Shown: positions 54,051 through 64,000 of the stretch, piece after piece
Numbering within the stretch: position 1 is the first letter of the stretch
Layout: every line of letters starts with the position of its first letter
From: Aspidiotus rigidus
Taxonomy: Eukaryota; Arthropoda; Insecta; Hemiptera; Diaspididae
Length of the DNA stretch: 64,000 nt
Assembly (NCBI GenBank): GCA_035079385.1
Contig: JAVHKY010000028.1
Span: 8,804,001 to 8,868,000 of the forward strand
Reading direction: 5' to 3'
Made by a program: the position numbers and the translations under genes
The notes under the pieces: generated by a model
Database searches by the model: none
What the model saw: only the letters and a program-made list of their open reading frames with translations
Told to the model about the DNA's origin: nothing

Positions 54051-55774
54051 CACTGAACATTTTTTCAGCGATGGTACTGTTAGATATTTTTTCTTTGTGA
54101 TAAGGTGTGTCGGTGAAAAACCGTTTTTAGTAAAGTGTGCTCGCTTCGGAGGCTGGTGAAGGATTGATATTTCTTTTTTCATGTGATTACCAAATCACTT
54201 CCCTTATGAGTAATAGGAAGTTTTTCGGATTTGTTATCTATTGTGTCTCATTTTAAGATAAGGTGACGTCATTTCATAATTGTATTGCATGCTTAACAGG
54301 TACTTCCCCCTCTTCTCCCTTCTGAGAGAATGAATGCCAGTTCTATGTCTGTGTTTCCTTTTTAATTGTGGCATAAACTCACATATACTCCTTAGCTAAT
54401 AGTCGGCATCTTGTCAGTTCACTTGATTTTTGTTCTTGGTTAGATATTTGTCTATGGTACGGTAAATTTGAGTCCCTCGTAATGCCCTTTTCTCATCTAT
54501 CTTAATCTAACATAAACGTGTACACTTTAATGCCTATGTAAATCAGAAGATTAGAGAGAGGCTTCAAGAGATGTTTACTGTTCATGATCATAATTGTACC
54601 GACTACCGTATAGAAGGTATAGATACTACAGATTGCTAAGCACAATAATAATCTCATGGGCTTTCGAGTCGATGATTATGTTTCATAGTTTACACTAGCA
54701 AGTCCGGCGCGCCTACGGCGCGCCTCTTAGTTTTTTGTTTTTTCATTTTTATCTTATTCGAGAGCGCTATATAAACAGGAATAATTTTTAAAAATCTCGG
54801 TAAATTATCTAGATATTTCTACTTTGGATATTGAAAAAGAAAAAGTAGAAATTCTCCAGACAACTTTTTTTTGGACCTGTATTCAAAATTTTTATGCAAA
54901 CACAAAGTTCTCATGGCTACTTTTAATTCTGTTATTTAGGGTTTTGGGTAAGGTCGATACATGAAACAAAGGGAGTAACTCTGGGGTTTAAGATTATTTG
55001 GAATTTCTTAGTTAGATACACTATTTTTTTTGTATCTTTTCATCTCATAGTTCAATTCAATCTGCTTAGTTTTCTTTTCAAGCTTTTCTTCTTTCTTAAT
55101 TTCATTCAATTTTGCACTCTTTCATTCTTTACTTGTTCTTCCATACAACCTTTTTTTTTCTTTCTTTCTTTATCGTTTCCTGAGTCTTCCGAATTGTTCT
55201 TTGCCTCAGTATCACACTCTTCCAGTTTTCCCTCTCTTCCTCTTCTTTTTCAGTCCTCTGCATCCATCTCCTCCAATTATCCGTATTGTGATAATTGATT
55301 CTACGTGTCATCCTCTAATCTACAAATTTATGGAAGAAAAACGTTTTGATTCTAAGATTAGTTCATTCATTTCCCTTTTTCTCTTTCACTTTTTTTCTAC
55401 ATAAGATTTTTTTTGAAATCTTGTGTGTATTATATGTTGACAGTATAATTTGTTACTACAGTCGTTCCAATTTTCAGCGATGATTATTTCTTTGACCTCA
55501 CTTTTTTACATGCAAATAATGTAACTCCTCCTATTTTTGAGTTGATTTAGTTGAGACTTTGAAAATCCCTTCCTTCATTTACGTTAATTAGAAAAAAATT
55601 TCTCAAGGCCCTCAATTTATTCCTTCGAGTCCACCCACCTCCAACTAACAGTTATTCTTGACATCGAGTCCTATTTTTGTAATTCACTATTCTCTAGGGA
55701 TTCTTCTTTTAAATCCTGATGATGCTAAGAGCATCTCCAGTTTTTTATGATGTCAACTACCTAACCTAAATCGA
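54051..55774. other. Intronic stretch with no gene seen
   Basis: Starts with the right-hand cactg duplication. Pyrimidine-rich from about 55020 to 55400. Contains the GC palindrome at 54706-54724. No protein resemblance. Confidence 0.45.
54706..54724. repeat. GC palindrome
   Basis: ggcgcgcctacggcgcgcc: two 8-bp arms, each itself palindromic, around tac. Conspicuous in AT-rich surroundings; it may be the end hairpin of an unrecognised element. Confidence 0.55.
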
Positions 55775-56310
55775 GGTTCAATAGGAAACCTATTCCATAG
55801 GGGGAGGGATTTTTGAAAATTTTGGTGTCTCGCCATCATTTACCTAGAACGATGGTTGATATTTTTCCAAGTCCTTTTCCTGTCATATATATCTTGGAAG
55901 TTGAAATTCTTCCATGTTCCTCTCTTAAAAAATATAGCTTGGAAGTTGAAAGTTTTTAAAGTTATCCACTTGTCATAATTGCATAGGTCGATGTACAAAA
56001 TGCGTTTTCAATTTCAACTCCTCTGATGGTTCAATTTTTTCCAAGTTCCTCTCCTGTCATATATAGCTCAATTCCCAATATTAGAAATCTTTTCAAATCT
56101 GACTCCTTTGATATTGAAAATTTTTCCTATCCCTTATCTATCATAATAGAGCTCAAATGTCTCAATTTTTCCGAGTCCCTCCTGCTATAGTTGGCTTAAT
56201 TTTCAAAATTTTATCAAATCTAATTCCTCTTTTTGGAACCCCTCCAATTTTGAATTCAATTCTCAATATCAAAACCAATCCGTCCCATAGAAGAGGGTGT
56301 GGGAATTCCT
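55775..56310 (-). mobile_element. Old copy of the minisatellite-bearing insertion
   Basis: Starts near 'ggaaacctattccatagggg', similar to the 17-bp terminal repeat at 29489. Then several diverged units with 'ttttccaagt' and 'tgtcatatata' words follow, the reverse complement of the 54-bp unit. An edge like 'cgtcccatagaagag' closes it near 56290. Confidence 0.45.
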
Positions 56311-56379
56311 TATTCAACTTTATTAAACATGTGATTGTTTTCTATTACAGCCTTCAATTGAACTTCTTTTGGTTGAATC

Positions 56380-56800
56380 CTAGAAATCTGATTGGAAGCT
56401 TCATTACAATCCTTACTACCTTATTATACAGATAATCTGAGAATCTTGAGAATCTATCACCTTTTTTCCTGTTCTACTCTTCAAAATCAACATACTTCCT
56501 ACAAAGTATTTTCTCAATTATCCTCTGACCTGTGTAATCATTTCCAACACAGTTTCCAACTCTCGCAACTACCTGTGTTAGTCAGTTCCATTTTCCAAAT
56601 ATTTCAGTTGCTTTTCTTCTTCTACTTCTTACAATGGAAGTGATTTTTGATTCAAAAAGTTGATATTGATAAGGGATCATCATATTTTGGTGACTACTAT
56701 TTTCTATTTTGCCTATTAGCTCTCCTTCATTAGATACTTTCCATCATTATGTGGACATTTTGTCGTCATTAGAACTTTTTGCCAAATTAATTATCCTTCA
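56380..56800 (+). pseudogene. LINE ORF2 C-terminal fragment, copy 1
   Basis: It reads YYTDNLRILRIYHLFSCSTL and QNQHTSYKV, the C-terminal region behind RNase H where a Cys/His cluster closes many insect LINE proteins (compare CPTLQNQRTSHN in copy 2). The 3' tail near 56600-56800 also matches copy 2. Confidence 0.5.
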
Positions 56801-57429
56801 ATTTGCGAAGTGCTAAATTGTATCGGATAAAATGAGGTATGAAGTGCAAAGAGAAGATCGTTACCGTTATAATATTAGGCTTTAGCTATTTTTTAGCCTA
56901 ATTGTATCGGGTAAATTAGGTATGTGATGGATTTCGTCTGAAGCCTTCCTCAAGGGAACTGAGGTATGTTTTATGCGCTACTTTTATTCCATTCTTCAGG
57001 GTTTTCCGAAACTCTTTATACTTGTTGATATTATTTATGGTAATATTCTTTTTCAACTTTTGTTGTGCCCTTTTCTTAGAATCGTACCCCCTACTTTTCC
57101 TGAATACATCCCTCTCAATTTCTCACATGATGTGTCTATAGTTGGAATTCTGATTAGGTTTAAGCTCACACTTTTCTACGCTCATCTGTACAAAACGTAT
57201 CTTTTATTTGATTCTCAGTTCACATCGGTTGCCCTCAATATGATCAAACTGATTGCGCGCCTAAAAACTGCACCCTTTCACCCAAAATTAAGGACCCCAC
57301 CTTGTAACTACGTACTTACGACCATAAAAACTTTCATTATTTCTTAATCCTAGCTTAATTCTTGTATCACTCACATAAAAAAAAAACCTGCAACAAACTC
57401 GGAATCATTAAAAGTTAACCTATCCTCAG

Positions 57430-58080
57430 TCTTCATTGAACAGAAATTCCCACCATAAAGAGGTTATTTTCGCTCGATATAGAATCGGTCACTCTCAACT
57501 TGAACATTCTCATCTCCTCCTGGGTTTCCATACTCTACCTTCATGTAAATCTTATTATGCAGATAATCTGACGATCTATCATCCTTCTTCCTGTCCTACT
57601 CTCCAAAATCAACGTACTTCCCACAATATAATCTCAGTCTCATCCTCTGTCCCATGTAATCATTCCCAACACGGTTTCCAACTCCCGCAACTACCTATGG
57701 TACTCAATTACTCCAACTTATACATATCCATTTTCTTTCTCCTGCCTTCAAATTTGAGTACCACCATCTGACTCGATTGCTACCTCTTCTTCCAATCATC
57801 TTCCCTATCCTCACGTTCTTTTTGTTTGTTTCTCACTCCACTCCAGTTATTCTTATTTTCAGAATACAACCATAATACCATTTTACAAATCATTCTTTTA
57901 CTTCTTACAATTGAATAGTGATTTCTATTCAAAAAGTTGACACTGATAAGGGATTCTCATATTTTTATGACTACTATTTTCTATTTTACCTGTTGGCTCT
58001 CCTTCATTAGATACTTATATTATCATTATAATTATATGGACATTGTGACATCATTAAAACTTTTTGTCGAATTCATTTTT
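57430..58080 (+). pseudogene. LINE ORF2 C-terminal fragment, copy 2
   Basis: It reads ARYRIGHSQLEHSHLLLGF, then CKSYYADNLTIYHPSSCPTL and QNQRTSHN. 'RIGH..L.HSHLL' followed by a Cys cluster and 'HxxxxCP' is typical of LINEs with RNase H. The tail 57890-58080 is shared with copy 1. It may be the 3' end of the same LINE family as 43624-44290. Confidence 0.55.
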
Positions 58081-58800
58081 CTTGTCTCACGTCCAAGAAA
58101 GTAAGCTACCTTTTATCGAGACTTTGGACATCTAACCTGAGGTGAGGTTGTTTAAAGAGGCGAGGTAATCGATGTAAGGTTGAATCGTTGTTACGTTTTA
58201 TTTTGCTAGGCAATTCATTTTTTGTTTTTTTTTTTTCTTCCTCCAAATTTGCTAGGTAATTCATTTTACTCTTATAAATAATAATTATAATCTTGTCACA
58301 GTATGATAATTGACGTCGGATGCGATAACAGGAAAATGGAGAACTTTTACACGCACGTTTGTGATAATGAATCGTTGCACTTAAATAACCAATAATTAAT
58401 TTTCTATTTTCTATTTTGCCTGTTAACCTTCAGTTTCATCTAATTCAAACATTATCGCTGCGACGTCATTAGAATTTCACGAATATTTTTTCTTATAATT
58501 TGCTAGGCAATTCATATATATAGTAATAGAATACACGCGTTAGCTATTTTTTAGCTAAATTGTATCGGGCAAATCAGGAATGAGAGGCAAAGGGTCATTT
58601 AGCTTTTTAGTATATTAGATTTATGTACGAAACAATATTTTTTCAAGTCCCTAAGATGGGTCAAGGTCACTCATAACATCGACAGCTTGAGACGTTATTT
58701 TCGTCCAAATTTCAAATGGACGCCTGTCCCCAAAACGTATCCATGTTAAATGATCTGATAAAAATACTCGATTGAAACCATTTTCCTTTTTTTTGCACAG

Positions 58801-59045
58801 ATATGTCAGAAATGTCGGATTTCGACGCGCCCGATTACGATTACAATTACGAAAGCGACCCGAACTACGACGACATGGTCGCGCGTTACGCTTTCAGAGC
58901 TAAACGAGATCTGCTTCTTCAGGCATACGATAAGGGTCTAGTGGATGGATGTTGTAAGAAAGACTGTACAGTACAGGATTTGGTTAACTATTGCGGATAC
59001 AGTGTACCCATACCGCGATACATAAAAGCTTTAAATCTGTATTAA
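58801..59045 (+). CDS. ILP: Insulin-like peptide, exon with C-peptide and A chain
   Basis: Follows a pyrimidine-rich acceptor (ctttttttttgcacag). The first two bases end a codon split by a phase-1 intron, matching the B-chain exon at 42266-42428. The C-peptide is very acidic and tyrosine-rich (DFDAPDYDYNYESDPNYDD). RAKR (exon residues 32-35) is a furin-type cleavage site. The A chain then runs from DLLLQAYDKGLVDG into CCKKDCTVQDLVNYC, a full CC-x3-C-x8-C insulin signature, and ends with a 16-residue extension (GYSVPIPRYIKALNLY) before TAA. With the B-chain cysteines all six insulin cysteines are present. The extension resembles that of the ILP at 1-129. Confidence 0.93.
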
Positions 59046-59202
59046 TTCGCTAGAAATGATTGTCGTTTGTTGAATACATCCAAGGTTTTTATTGATTATT
59101 TTGATTCTTGAGGTACCAGCGATATCTACTAACGAAAACGTGCTCAACCGTCTACATATTAGGTCTTAAAGGCTGTGTATATGGACATTTAAAAATGTAT
59201 AA

Positions 59203-59213
59203 AATAAAATAAA
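59203..59213 (+). promoter_or_regulatory. Polyadenylation signals of the second ILP gene
   Basis: Two overlapping AATAAA hexamers (59203-59208 and 59208-59213), about 160 bases after the stop codon. Confidence 0.6.
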
Positions 59214-59329
59214 TTACAACTACATAAGCGAATTTTGTCGAGTGAATTTCGTTGATATTTAAGCATCGCACATCACTTGAATTGTCGGAAAGTGGCAAGT
59301 CTTCTGACATAAAGTAGTTTTACCGTCGC

Positions 59330-60720
59330 ACCATAGTCTGATCTTATCTATTTGAACACACTCTGTGTAACCTTCTTGTCTTCATCTACCAGTTCTGCCA
59401 GTAAGACGGCTCCACATATCTCGAGCCGTGGAAGGAACTACTCTCCTTTTAGGACGTGAGAGTCGTACTAGAATTCCATTTTTCGAGAAAGAACGATTGG
59501 AAGATTAGGCTCAAAAATAAGAGTAAATGGAAATACAGTGGACGCTCGGTTATTCGACACAATTGGGGAATGAAGTGTGTCGGATAACCGAAAGTGTCGA
59601 ATAATCCGAAGGTTCAATTTTTCAAGGTTTAAATGGCGTTAACGCATGTGTCGGGGGGGAGGCAGGGAATTGATGTAGGATAAGTAATAAGGTAGAATAA
59701 GCGTGATGTAGTTACGAATGTGAAAATTTTTATTTTTGATATTCAACAAAAGTGAACCTACATACTGTACAAACTTTATTTTTGAAAAAAGTTTTCAATT
59801 GACGTTTGCCTAACCTCCGTCACTCGCCTTTTAGCCGCATAATCTCGCCATTTTCGAAGCAATATTCCGTCTGCAGCAGTATAGATCTCTTGTTGTTCAA
59901 TGTAAGAAATCAAGAGTGATAAAAAACACAACTCTATTACATAGCCCACTTAAATCATGTTTTCTCTTGCTGCATGTTTTATCGCTAATAGTTTCTCTCT
60001 TTTCATCAATCAATTTGGCAAAAAGGGATTTGAAAACCTAATCTGCCTGGGCTACTATAATCTTTTAAGTAGCTGTCACAAAAACCATGTAGTTCAAAAT
60101 GGTGAGGTCTCAGGCACCGCAAAAAAGTGACAAGGAATAGAATCATTTTGAGCGCATGTAGTTGAGATGAAAATGTTGACCATCTCTTTTGTACATGCTC
60201 GGGTACAGCTTCATCCCAACCAAGACTTTTTGGTTCTCATCCTTTATGCTCCATACGGCCTGCATGATCAACTTTCCTAGCACTGAAACTGGCCCGAGGA
60301 AATAACCGAATGGGCCAAAAATTCGTGCAATGGCAGACACAAAATTCGCCCTTCAGAGGAAGCGACTATCTCCTATTCTTGAATGAGAAATTTGAAATTG
60401 TCCTCGACAGGAAACTAGAATACTCTCAAAGGTTTGAGTACGAGCTCGTCTCCAGAATATAAGAAGTAGCATTTCTCGTGTGAATTTCCTGGAACTCCTT
60501 CCAATAATTGCTCGCTATTGGAAAAGTCTAGCAGAACAGCGTCTTGATATGAGTTTGCTCCAATTAGAACGACATCAACATAAAAATCTTCTAATAAGAC
60601 GTTCTTTGCAGCAGAAAATTTACGTCCTTCGGCTAATTTTTATCTCACCACAATAATGTTTTGGAAGGAAAGAAAATGAGTACGCGCTAAATAAGTTGCG
60701 TAGCGTATACCTTTTTATAC
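59330..60720 (-). pseudogene. Decayed BEL/Pao Pol remnant
   Basis: In minus-strand order: KNVLLEDFYVDVVLIGAN (RT catalytic region, with YVDV in place of YVDD, near 60560-60610), SAIARIFGPFGYFLGPVSVL and GKLIMQAVWSIKD (A17 region, 60143-60340), HGFCDSY (near 60090), and beyond a pogo fragment RLEICGAVLLAELVDEDKKV (59370-59430). Many stops. A different lineage from the intact element at 46241-54050. Confidence 0.65.
59534..60010 (-). mobile_element. pogo-like DNA transposon fragment
   Basis: The right terminus reads cagtggacgctcggttattc directly after TA, like pogo/Tigger terminal repeats. On the minus strand near 59790-59950 one frame reads ELCFLSLLISYIEQQEIYTA, then LLRKWRDYAAKRR and TSIENFFQK-stop, like the C-terminus of pogo-type transposases. 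The other end is missing. It splits the Pao remnant. Confidence 0.55.
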
Positions 60721-61899
60721 ATTGGAAAAACTAGTTGGGCCTTGATTACGATAAACGTGTATTTTCGAAACACTCTGAAAGTCATTACCTTTCACGAAAT
60801 TTTTTATAATTTTTTAGCGTATTGCGAAAACCAATAGAGGTAGATGAATTTTTTGAATGAATAAACGCCACCAAATTCGTTTCGATGACGTTTTTCCGTA
60901 AGATAAATTGTTAAAATATTCGAATTCTTACGAATTTTGTTTGACCGCAGAGGTGAGATTTTTTGTACCATATTAAAAGTACAGTGTACGAAACATTTTC
61001 ATTTCGTGAGAAACAGAGCTTTCTTAAAAGGTCATTGGCCTCCTATTTAAAGCATGTTCTTAATTCAATTTCAGTTTTTATCGCCCGCTGATGTGGAGTC
61101 TTGAATTTCGTCGAACGGTCGATAGACGCGATAAATGTACGCTGAACAGAATGATTTATTAATATCGCCTTGATTGAGTCGTTTTACATGTCGATTGAAA
61201 ATTTTCTTTGCGACAGAAGAAAACGATTTTATTGATTGTTTAGCGACCCCTTTCATAAAAGAATCTTTTAAAAATAAGTATGAACTTATTGACCGATAAT
61301 GATATTCACTCTTCCAAACGTATCCACTAACGTTTTTTTTTTTTTTCTTTATTAACCTACAAAAAATGAAAATAAACAAATCTGCGACTACAAATTCTGT
61401 TTGTATCTCGCAATAAAATATTTGGGAAGATTAGAATAGAAGAGAAAAAGAGACTCTCTCTTTCCAACATCAACGCCGTAATTCAAGTTCAAAAATTTTA
61501 TTTCCTATTATTTATATTTATGTTTTTAGTTTTATAATTAACCTCGTTCTTAAATGGGACAACAATAACAAACAATTTAATAATATCGTTCTTTGTGCTG
61601 TAAATAAAACCTCTATATTTTTAGATCGTTAATAGACTGTACTACACTGGCCTGATAGTACAATATGTTATCAAATTTTATATTTTCGCCTACATATAAA
61701 AGACATCTACAGACGCGAACATGCTCGCGAGTTTGCTTTCATCGATTATGAAAGTGAAATAGAAAGGCGACGCGCGAGCTCAAGAATTAATCCAATTGAT
61801 TCTCTACTTCTGATACGAAACTATTCTATAATCACAGTCTTTGATCTATAGAAAGCCTTCCCCGGAATATGGCGTCCTGACCCTCAGCTTCTCATATTC
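60721..61899. other. Stretch with no gene called
   Basis: A minus-strand frame of 102 codons (61071-61379) begins at TTG and has no family match. A TATA-like atataaaag lies near 61694-61702 but no exon could be tied to it. Confidence 0.35.
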
Positions 61900-62570
61900 G
61901 ACACCACTATTCCCCCTCCTGAACTTACTGGCGGTTCCGAGTTGAGTAGAATCGAGTTCCGAGGTGTCGGGAGTACGGTAAAATAATATCCGAATTGAGT
62001 TCCATAGTTTCGAGGCAAAAAACTTCGATGTCCGAATTGAGTCCCGGGGTCAGGAGTGATCCTAATTTCTTTTCTCGCTCCAACAGACTTAGGGCTGTCC
62101 ATGTATGTATCGCATGGGTACCGTCGGTGCGATTAAAAATTGGAGTCAGCACGTGACTATTAACACTCAAGCAAGGTATCGGGTTTAGAAATGTTCCACA
62201 ATACGAGTACTTTTTGGAAGAAGAAATTGAGCAGATGCGATTGACAAATTCAACTTCGATAACTCACCACGATCGCGTCGAGTCATAGTTTGTCATATAT
62301 GTGCGATTGTTGAGAATTATTTTGCTTATACACCGAAGGACGAAAAAAAAATTATCGAATTAACCCATCTTTTTTTCAGGCTTAGTACCGCCGACACTCC
62401 ATGACTCGATTCGAACATTATATTTTTCTGCTCCCGACATTACGGGACTCAATTTTGTTGTGTGCCCCTGATACTTGGAGACTCATTTCGGCTACTAAAA
62501 ACAAGTAACCTCGCTCATGGGACTCAATTTGGGTACGCCCGTATTTTCCGACACTATAATTATCCAAAAC
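61900..62570. repeat. Diverged minisatellite in inverted arrangement
   Basis: Units with cgaattgagtcc or gagttcc and a cgaggtgtcgg-like word lie on the minus sense at about 61930-62070 and in the opposite sense (gggactcaatt) at about 62385-62570, with units of roughly 45 bp. No coding. Confidence 0.5.
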
Positions 62571-62939
62571 CGAATCGCCACATATACCGAGCACAAATAT
62601 TTTACTGAATACATCAAATTCAAGCTACTTTATATCTGAAGAATATTGGCGTAGGATAAGAGGTTCGTAGGTTGACCCACTTCGAAGGTATCATCAGAAA
62701 AGGAAATTGTTGTCTTCTGTCATGTATTCTTATTTCATAGGTTTGAACGTATGACCCCTTCTCTCCAAGATTGAGATCTTCTCGCATCCATGCTTTTCTT
62801 CTCGTTCTCTCATGTACCTTATCCCACTCTCACCCTACTAAAAACACTTGCCTTATGCACACTACCTCCTCAATAAAACTTTCTGACGATTCTCAACGTA
62901 GACCAAAAACACCAAAAATTTACTTCTTACAGAGCCCTG

Positions 62940-63520
62940 GTCGAAATTGCGTCGATATATTGGCAAGACCAACCCCACATGAATTCGACAAATGTCGACT
63001 CCGTATATCACCTCATTTTCCACGTCGATTTCTGGTCGAGTTCGAACCGACCTATCCAAATATTTGATCGACCTCAAATCAACTCCTCTGTTGGGTCGAT
63101 TTTTAATCAGTAATGTACACTGCTCAATTTTAAATTGACATCGACTTAGAGTCGATACAGACGCGTTCTGCATATTTGGTGCGACTTCACTACTCACAGA
63201 CAGCTCACGTCGTCATAATCATGTAATCAGGGTAATTGAAAGTTTTTACCACGTGGGGAGTTTCTTCCACCAATCACCATTTCCTCCTCCCAGAGATTGT
63301 GCACTTGAAATCGACGCTATGTCGTACCTTTCATCCATGATAACGCTCATTTTGCATCTACATCAATCTAGTCGATTCATTTTAACGTCGACGATGCAAT
63401 GAGTCGATGGTAAGATGGAACGATCGATTTTGAGCCATTTATTGGGTCGATTTGTAGTCGACATTTGATTGAACTAAATTGACGTCAATTTTGAGTCGAA
63501 TTTTGGTTTTTTAGACTCCT
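62940..63520. repeat. TCGA-rich low-complexity region
   Basis: Many words of the type gggtcgattt, agtcgac and gagtcga at irregular spacing (for example near 63095, 63150, 63385, 63450 and 63495). It looks like decayed short tandem repeats. No gene seen. Confidence 0.5.
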
Positions 63521-64000
63521 CCTCGCCTCTCTACAAGAGTTTCGAACTCGATTTTTTTTCAAGTCCCTGTCCTCAGAATTACTCGCATGTAAAGCGCGAT
63601 TTTTCCAATCTCAAAGTCACGGTCGTATCGCCTTCTTAGCCTAATACAGCCTCGTACAATCACTTTTGTGAGAAAATACTATTTTCTTAGGCTAATGTAA
63701 TCGAGTATAAGTCGATATCCTAGTTTATGTAACTTAGGCCTACCTTAACGTAGAACATAAAAAGCTGGTTTTCATTTTCTCGAGGAAAAAAGGTTACATT
63801 AATTACGTTCAACCAATCTTGCCGGGTACTATACCCTCCTAGAAGACATATTCACGTCAAATTAAAAAAATTTGATATTGAGCTTATCCAAAAGCAGGGC
63901 TGCGATGTTTCAAACGAATAATTTTATTGTTTTAAACAGTGTTTTAAACATTAGAATTTGAGGAAAAGACGTTTCAAACGTGGATGGCGCGTCATGAATT
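63521..64000. other. End of window, no gene seen
   Basis: AT-rich; no frame or repeat of note. Confidence 0.4.

Larger units (their letters stand above)
42429..58800 (+). other. Phase-1 intron of the second ILP gene (16.4 kb, filled with repeats)
   Basis: It begins gtaaga and ends in a pyrimidine-rich stretch with gcacag. It contains a LINE remnant, a PLE remnant, a mini-PLE, CRE-like repeats, a hairpin repeat, an entire BEL/Pao element on the opposite strand, a minisatellite element and two LINE 3' fragments. The position of the intron in the C-peptide and its phase agree with the ancient second intron of insulin genes. Confidence 0.7.

Noticed and set aside
61071..61379. 102-codon minus-strand frame
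   Set aside because: Starts at TTG after a T tract, has no recognisable domain and no splice context that I trust.
62771..63067. 98-codon frame with a leader-like start and several cysteines, considered as a further ILP
   Set aside because: It begins at TTG, lacks CG-x2-L and CC-x3-C patterns, and lies partly in TCGA-rich repeat.
1..64000. CRISPR arrays, tRNA and rRNA genes
   Set aside because: No regularly spaced direct repeats with unique spacers, no tRNA T-arm and acceptor pair, and no rRNA signature were seen; the tRNA-like sequence at 53525-53541 is a primer-binding site.

Overview
This window looks like nuclear DNA of an arthropod, most probably an insect. Coding parts are split by GT-AG introns, the sequence is AT-rich, two insulin-like peptide (ILP) genes are present, and most of the rest is eukaryotic transposable elements: Penelope-like (PLE), BEL/Pao, LINE, pogo, MITE-like and foldback. 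A hemipteran would fit but I cannot prove it.

Layout. The window opens inside the last exon of one ILP gene (1-129, + strand). From 2290 to 34815 lies an old tandem segmental duplication: unit 1 is about 2290-15105 and unit 2 about 17385-34815. Each unit carries a very long C2H2 zinc-finger array on the minus strand (3009-6560 with about 36 fingers; 18408-21339 broken, with 27 complete fingers in its main frame), then foldback and satellite-like repeats, then a decayed PLE (family C). Unit 2 grew by insertion of a family A PLE at 29004-31088 with a 12-bp target duplication. From 35395 to 40893 sits a head-to-head pair of family A PLE copies, into which a family B PLE with an 799-codon open frame has inserted.

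The main gene of the window is a second ILP gene on the + strand, about 42112-59213. It has a TATA-like promoter, a short 5' UTR exon, a signal peptide plus B-chain exon (42266-42428), a 16.4-kb phase-1 intron, and a C-peptide plus A-chain exon (58801-59045) followed by polyadenylation signals. Both coding exons carry the insulin cysteine pattern and their intron phases agree. The intron is filled with a LINE RNase H remnant, a PLE remnant carrying an 87-bp mini-PLE, TGACGTCA-bearing repeats, a perfectly delimited BEL/Pao retrotransposon (46241-54050, 507-bp LTRs, TSD cactg), a minisatellite-bearing element and two LINE 3' fragments. After the gene come a decayed Pao remnant interrupted by a pogo-like fragment, then gene-poor repeats to the end.

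How it fits together. The two ILP genes lie in the same orientation and share a related C-terminal extension, so this is probably an ILP cluster stretched by about 58 kb of repeats. The zinc-finger arrays and the transposons are accessory. No complete transposon here has a fully intact reading frame except the family B PLE, whose frame is open but lacks an obvious start.
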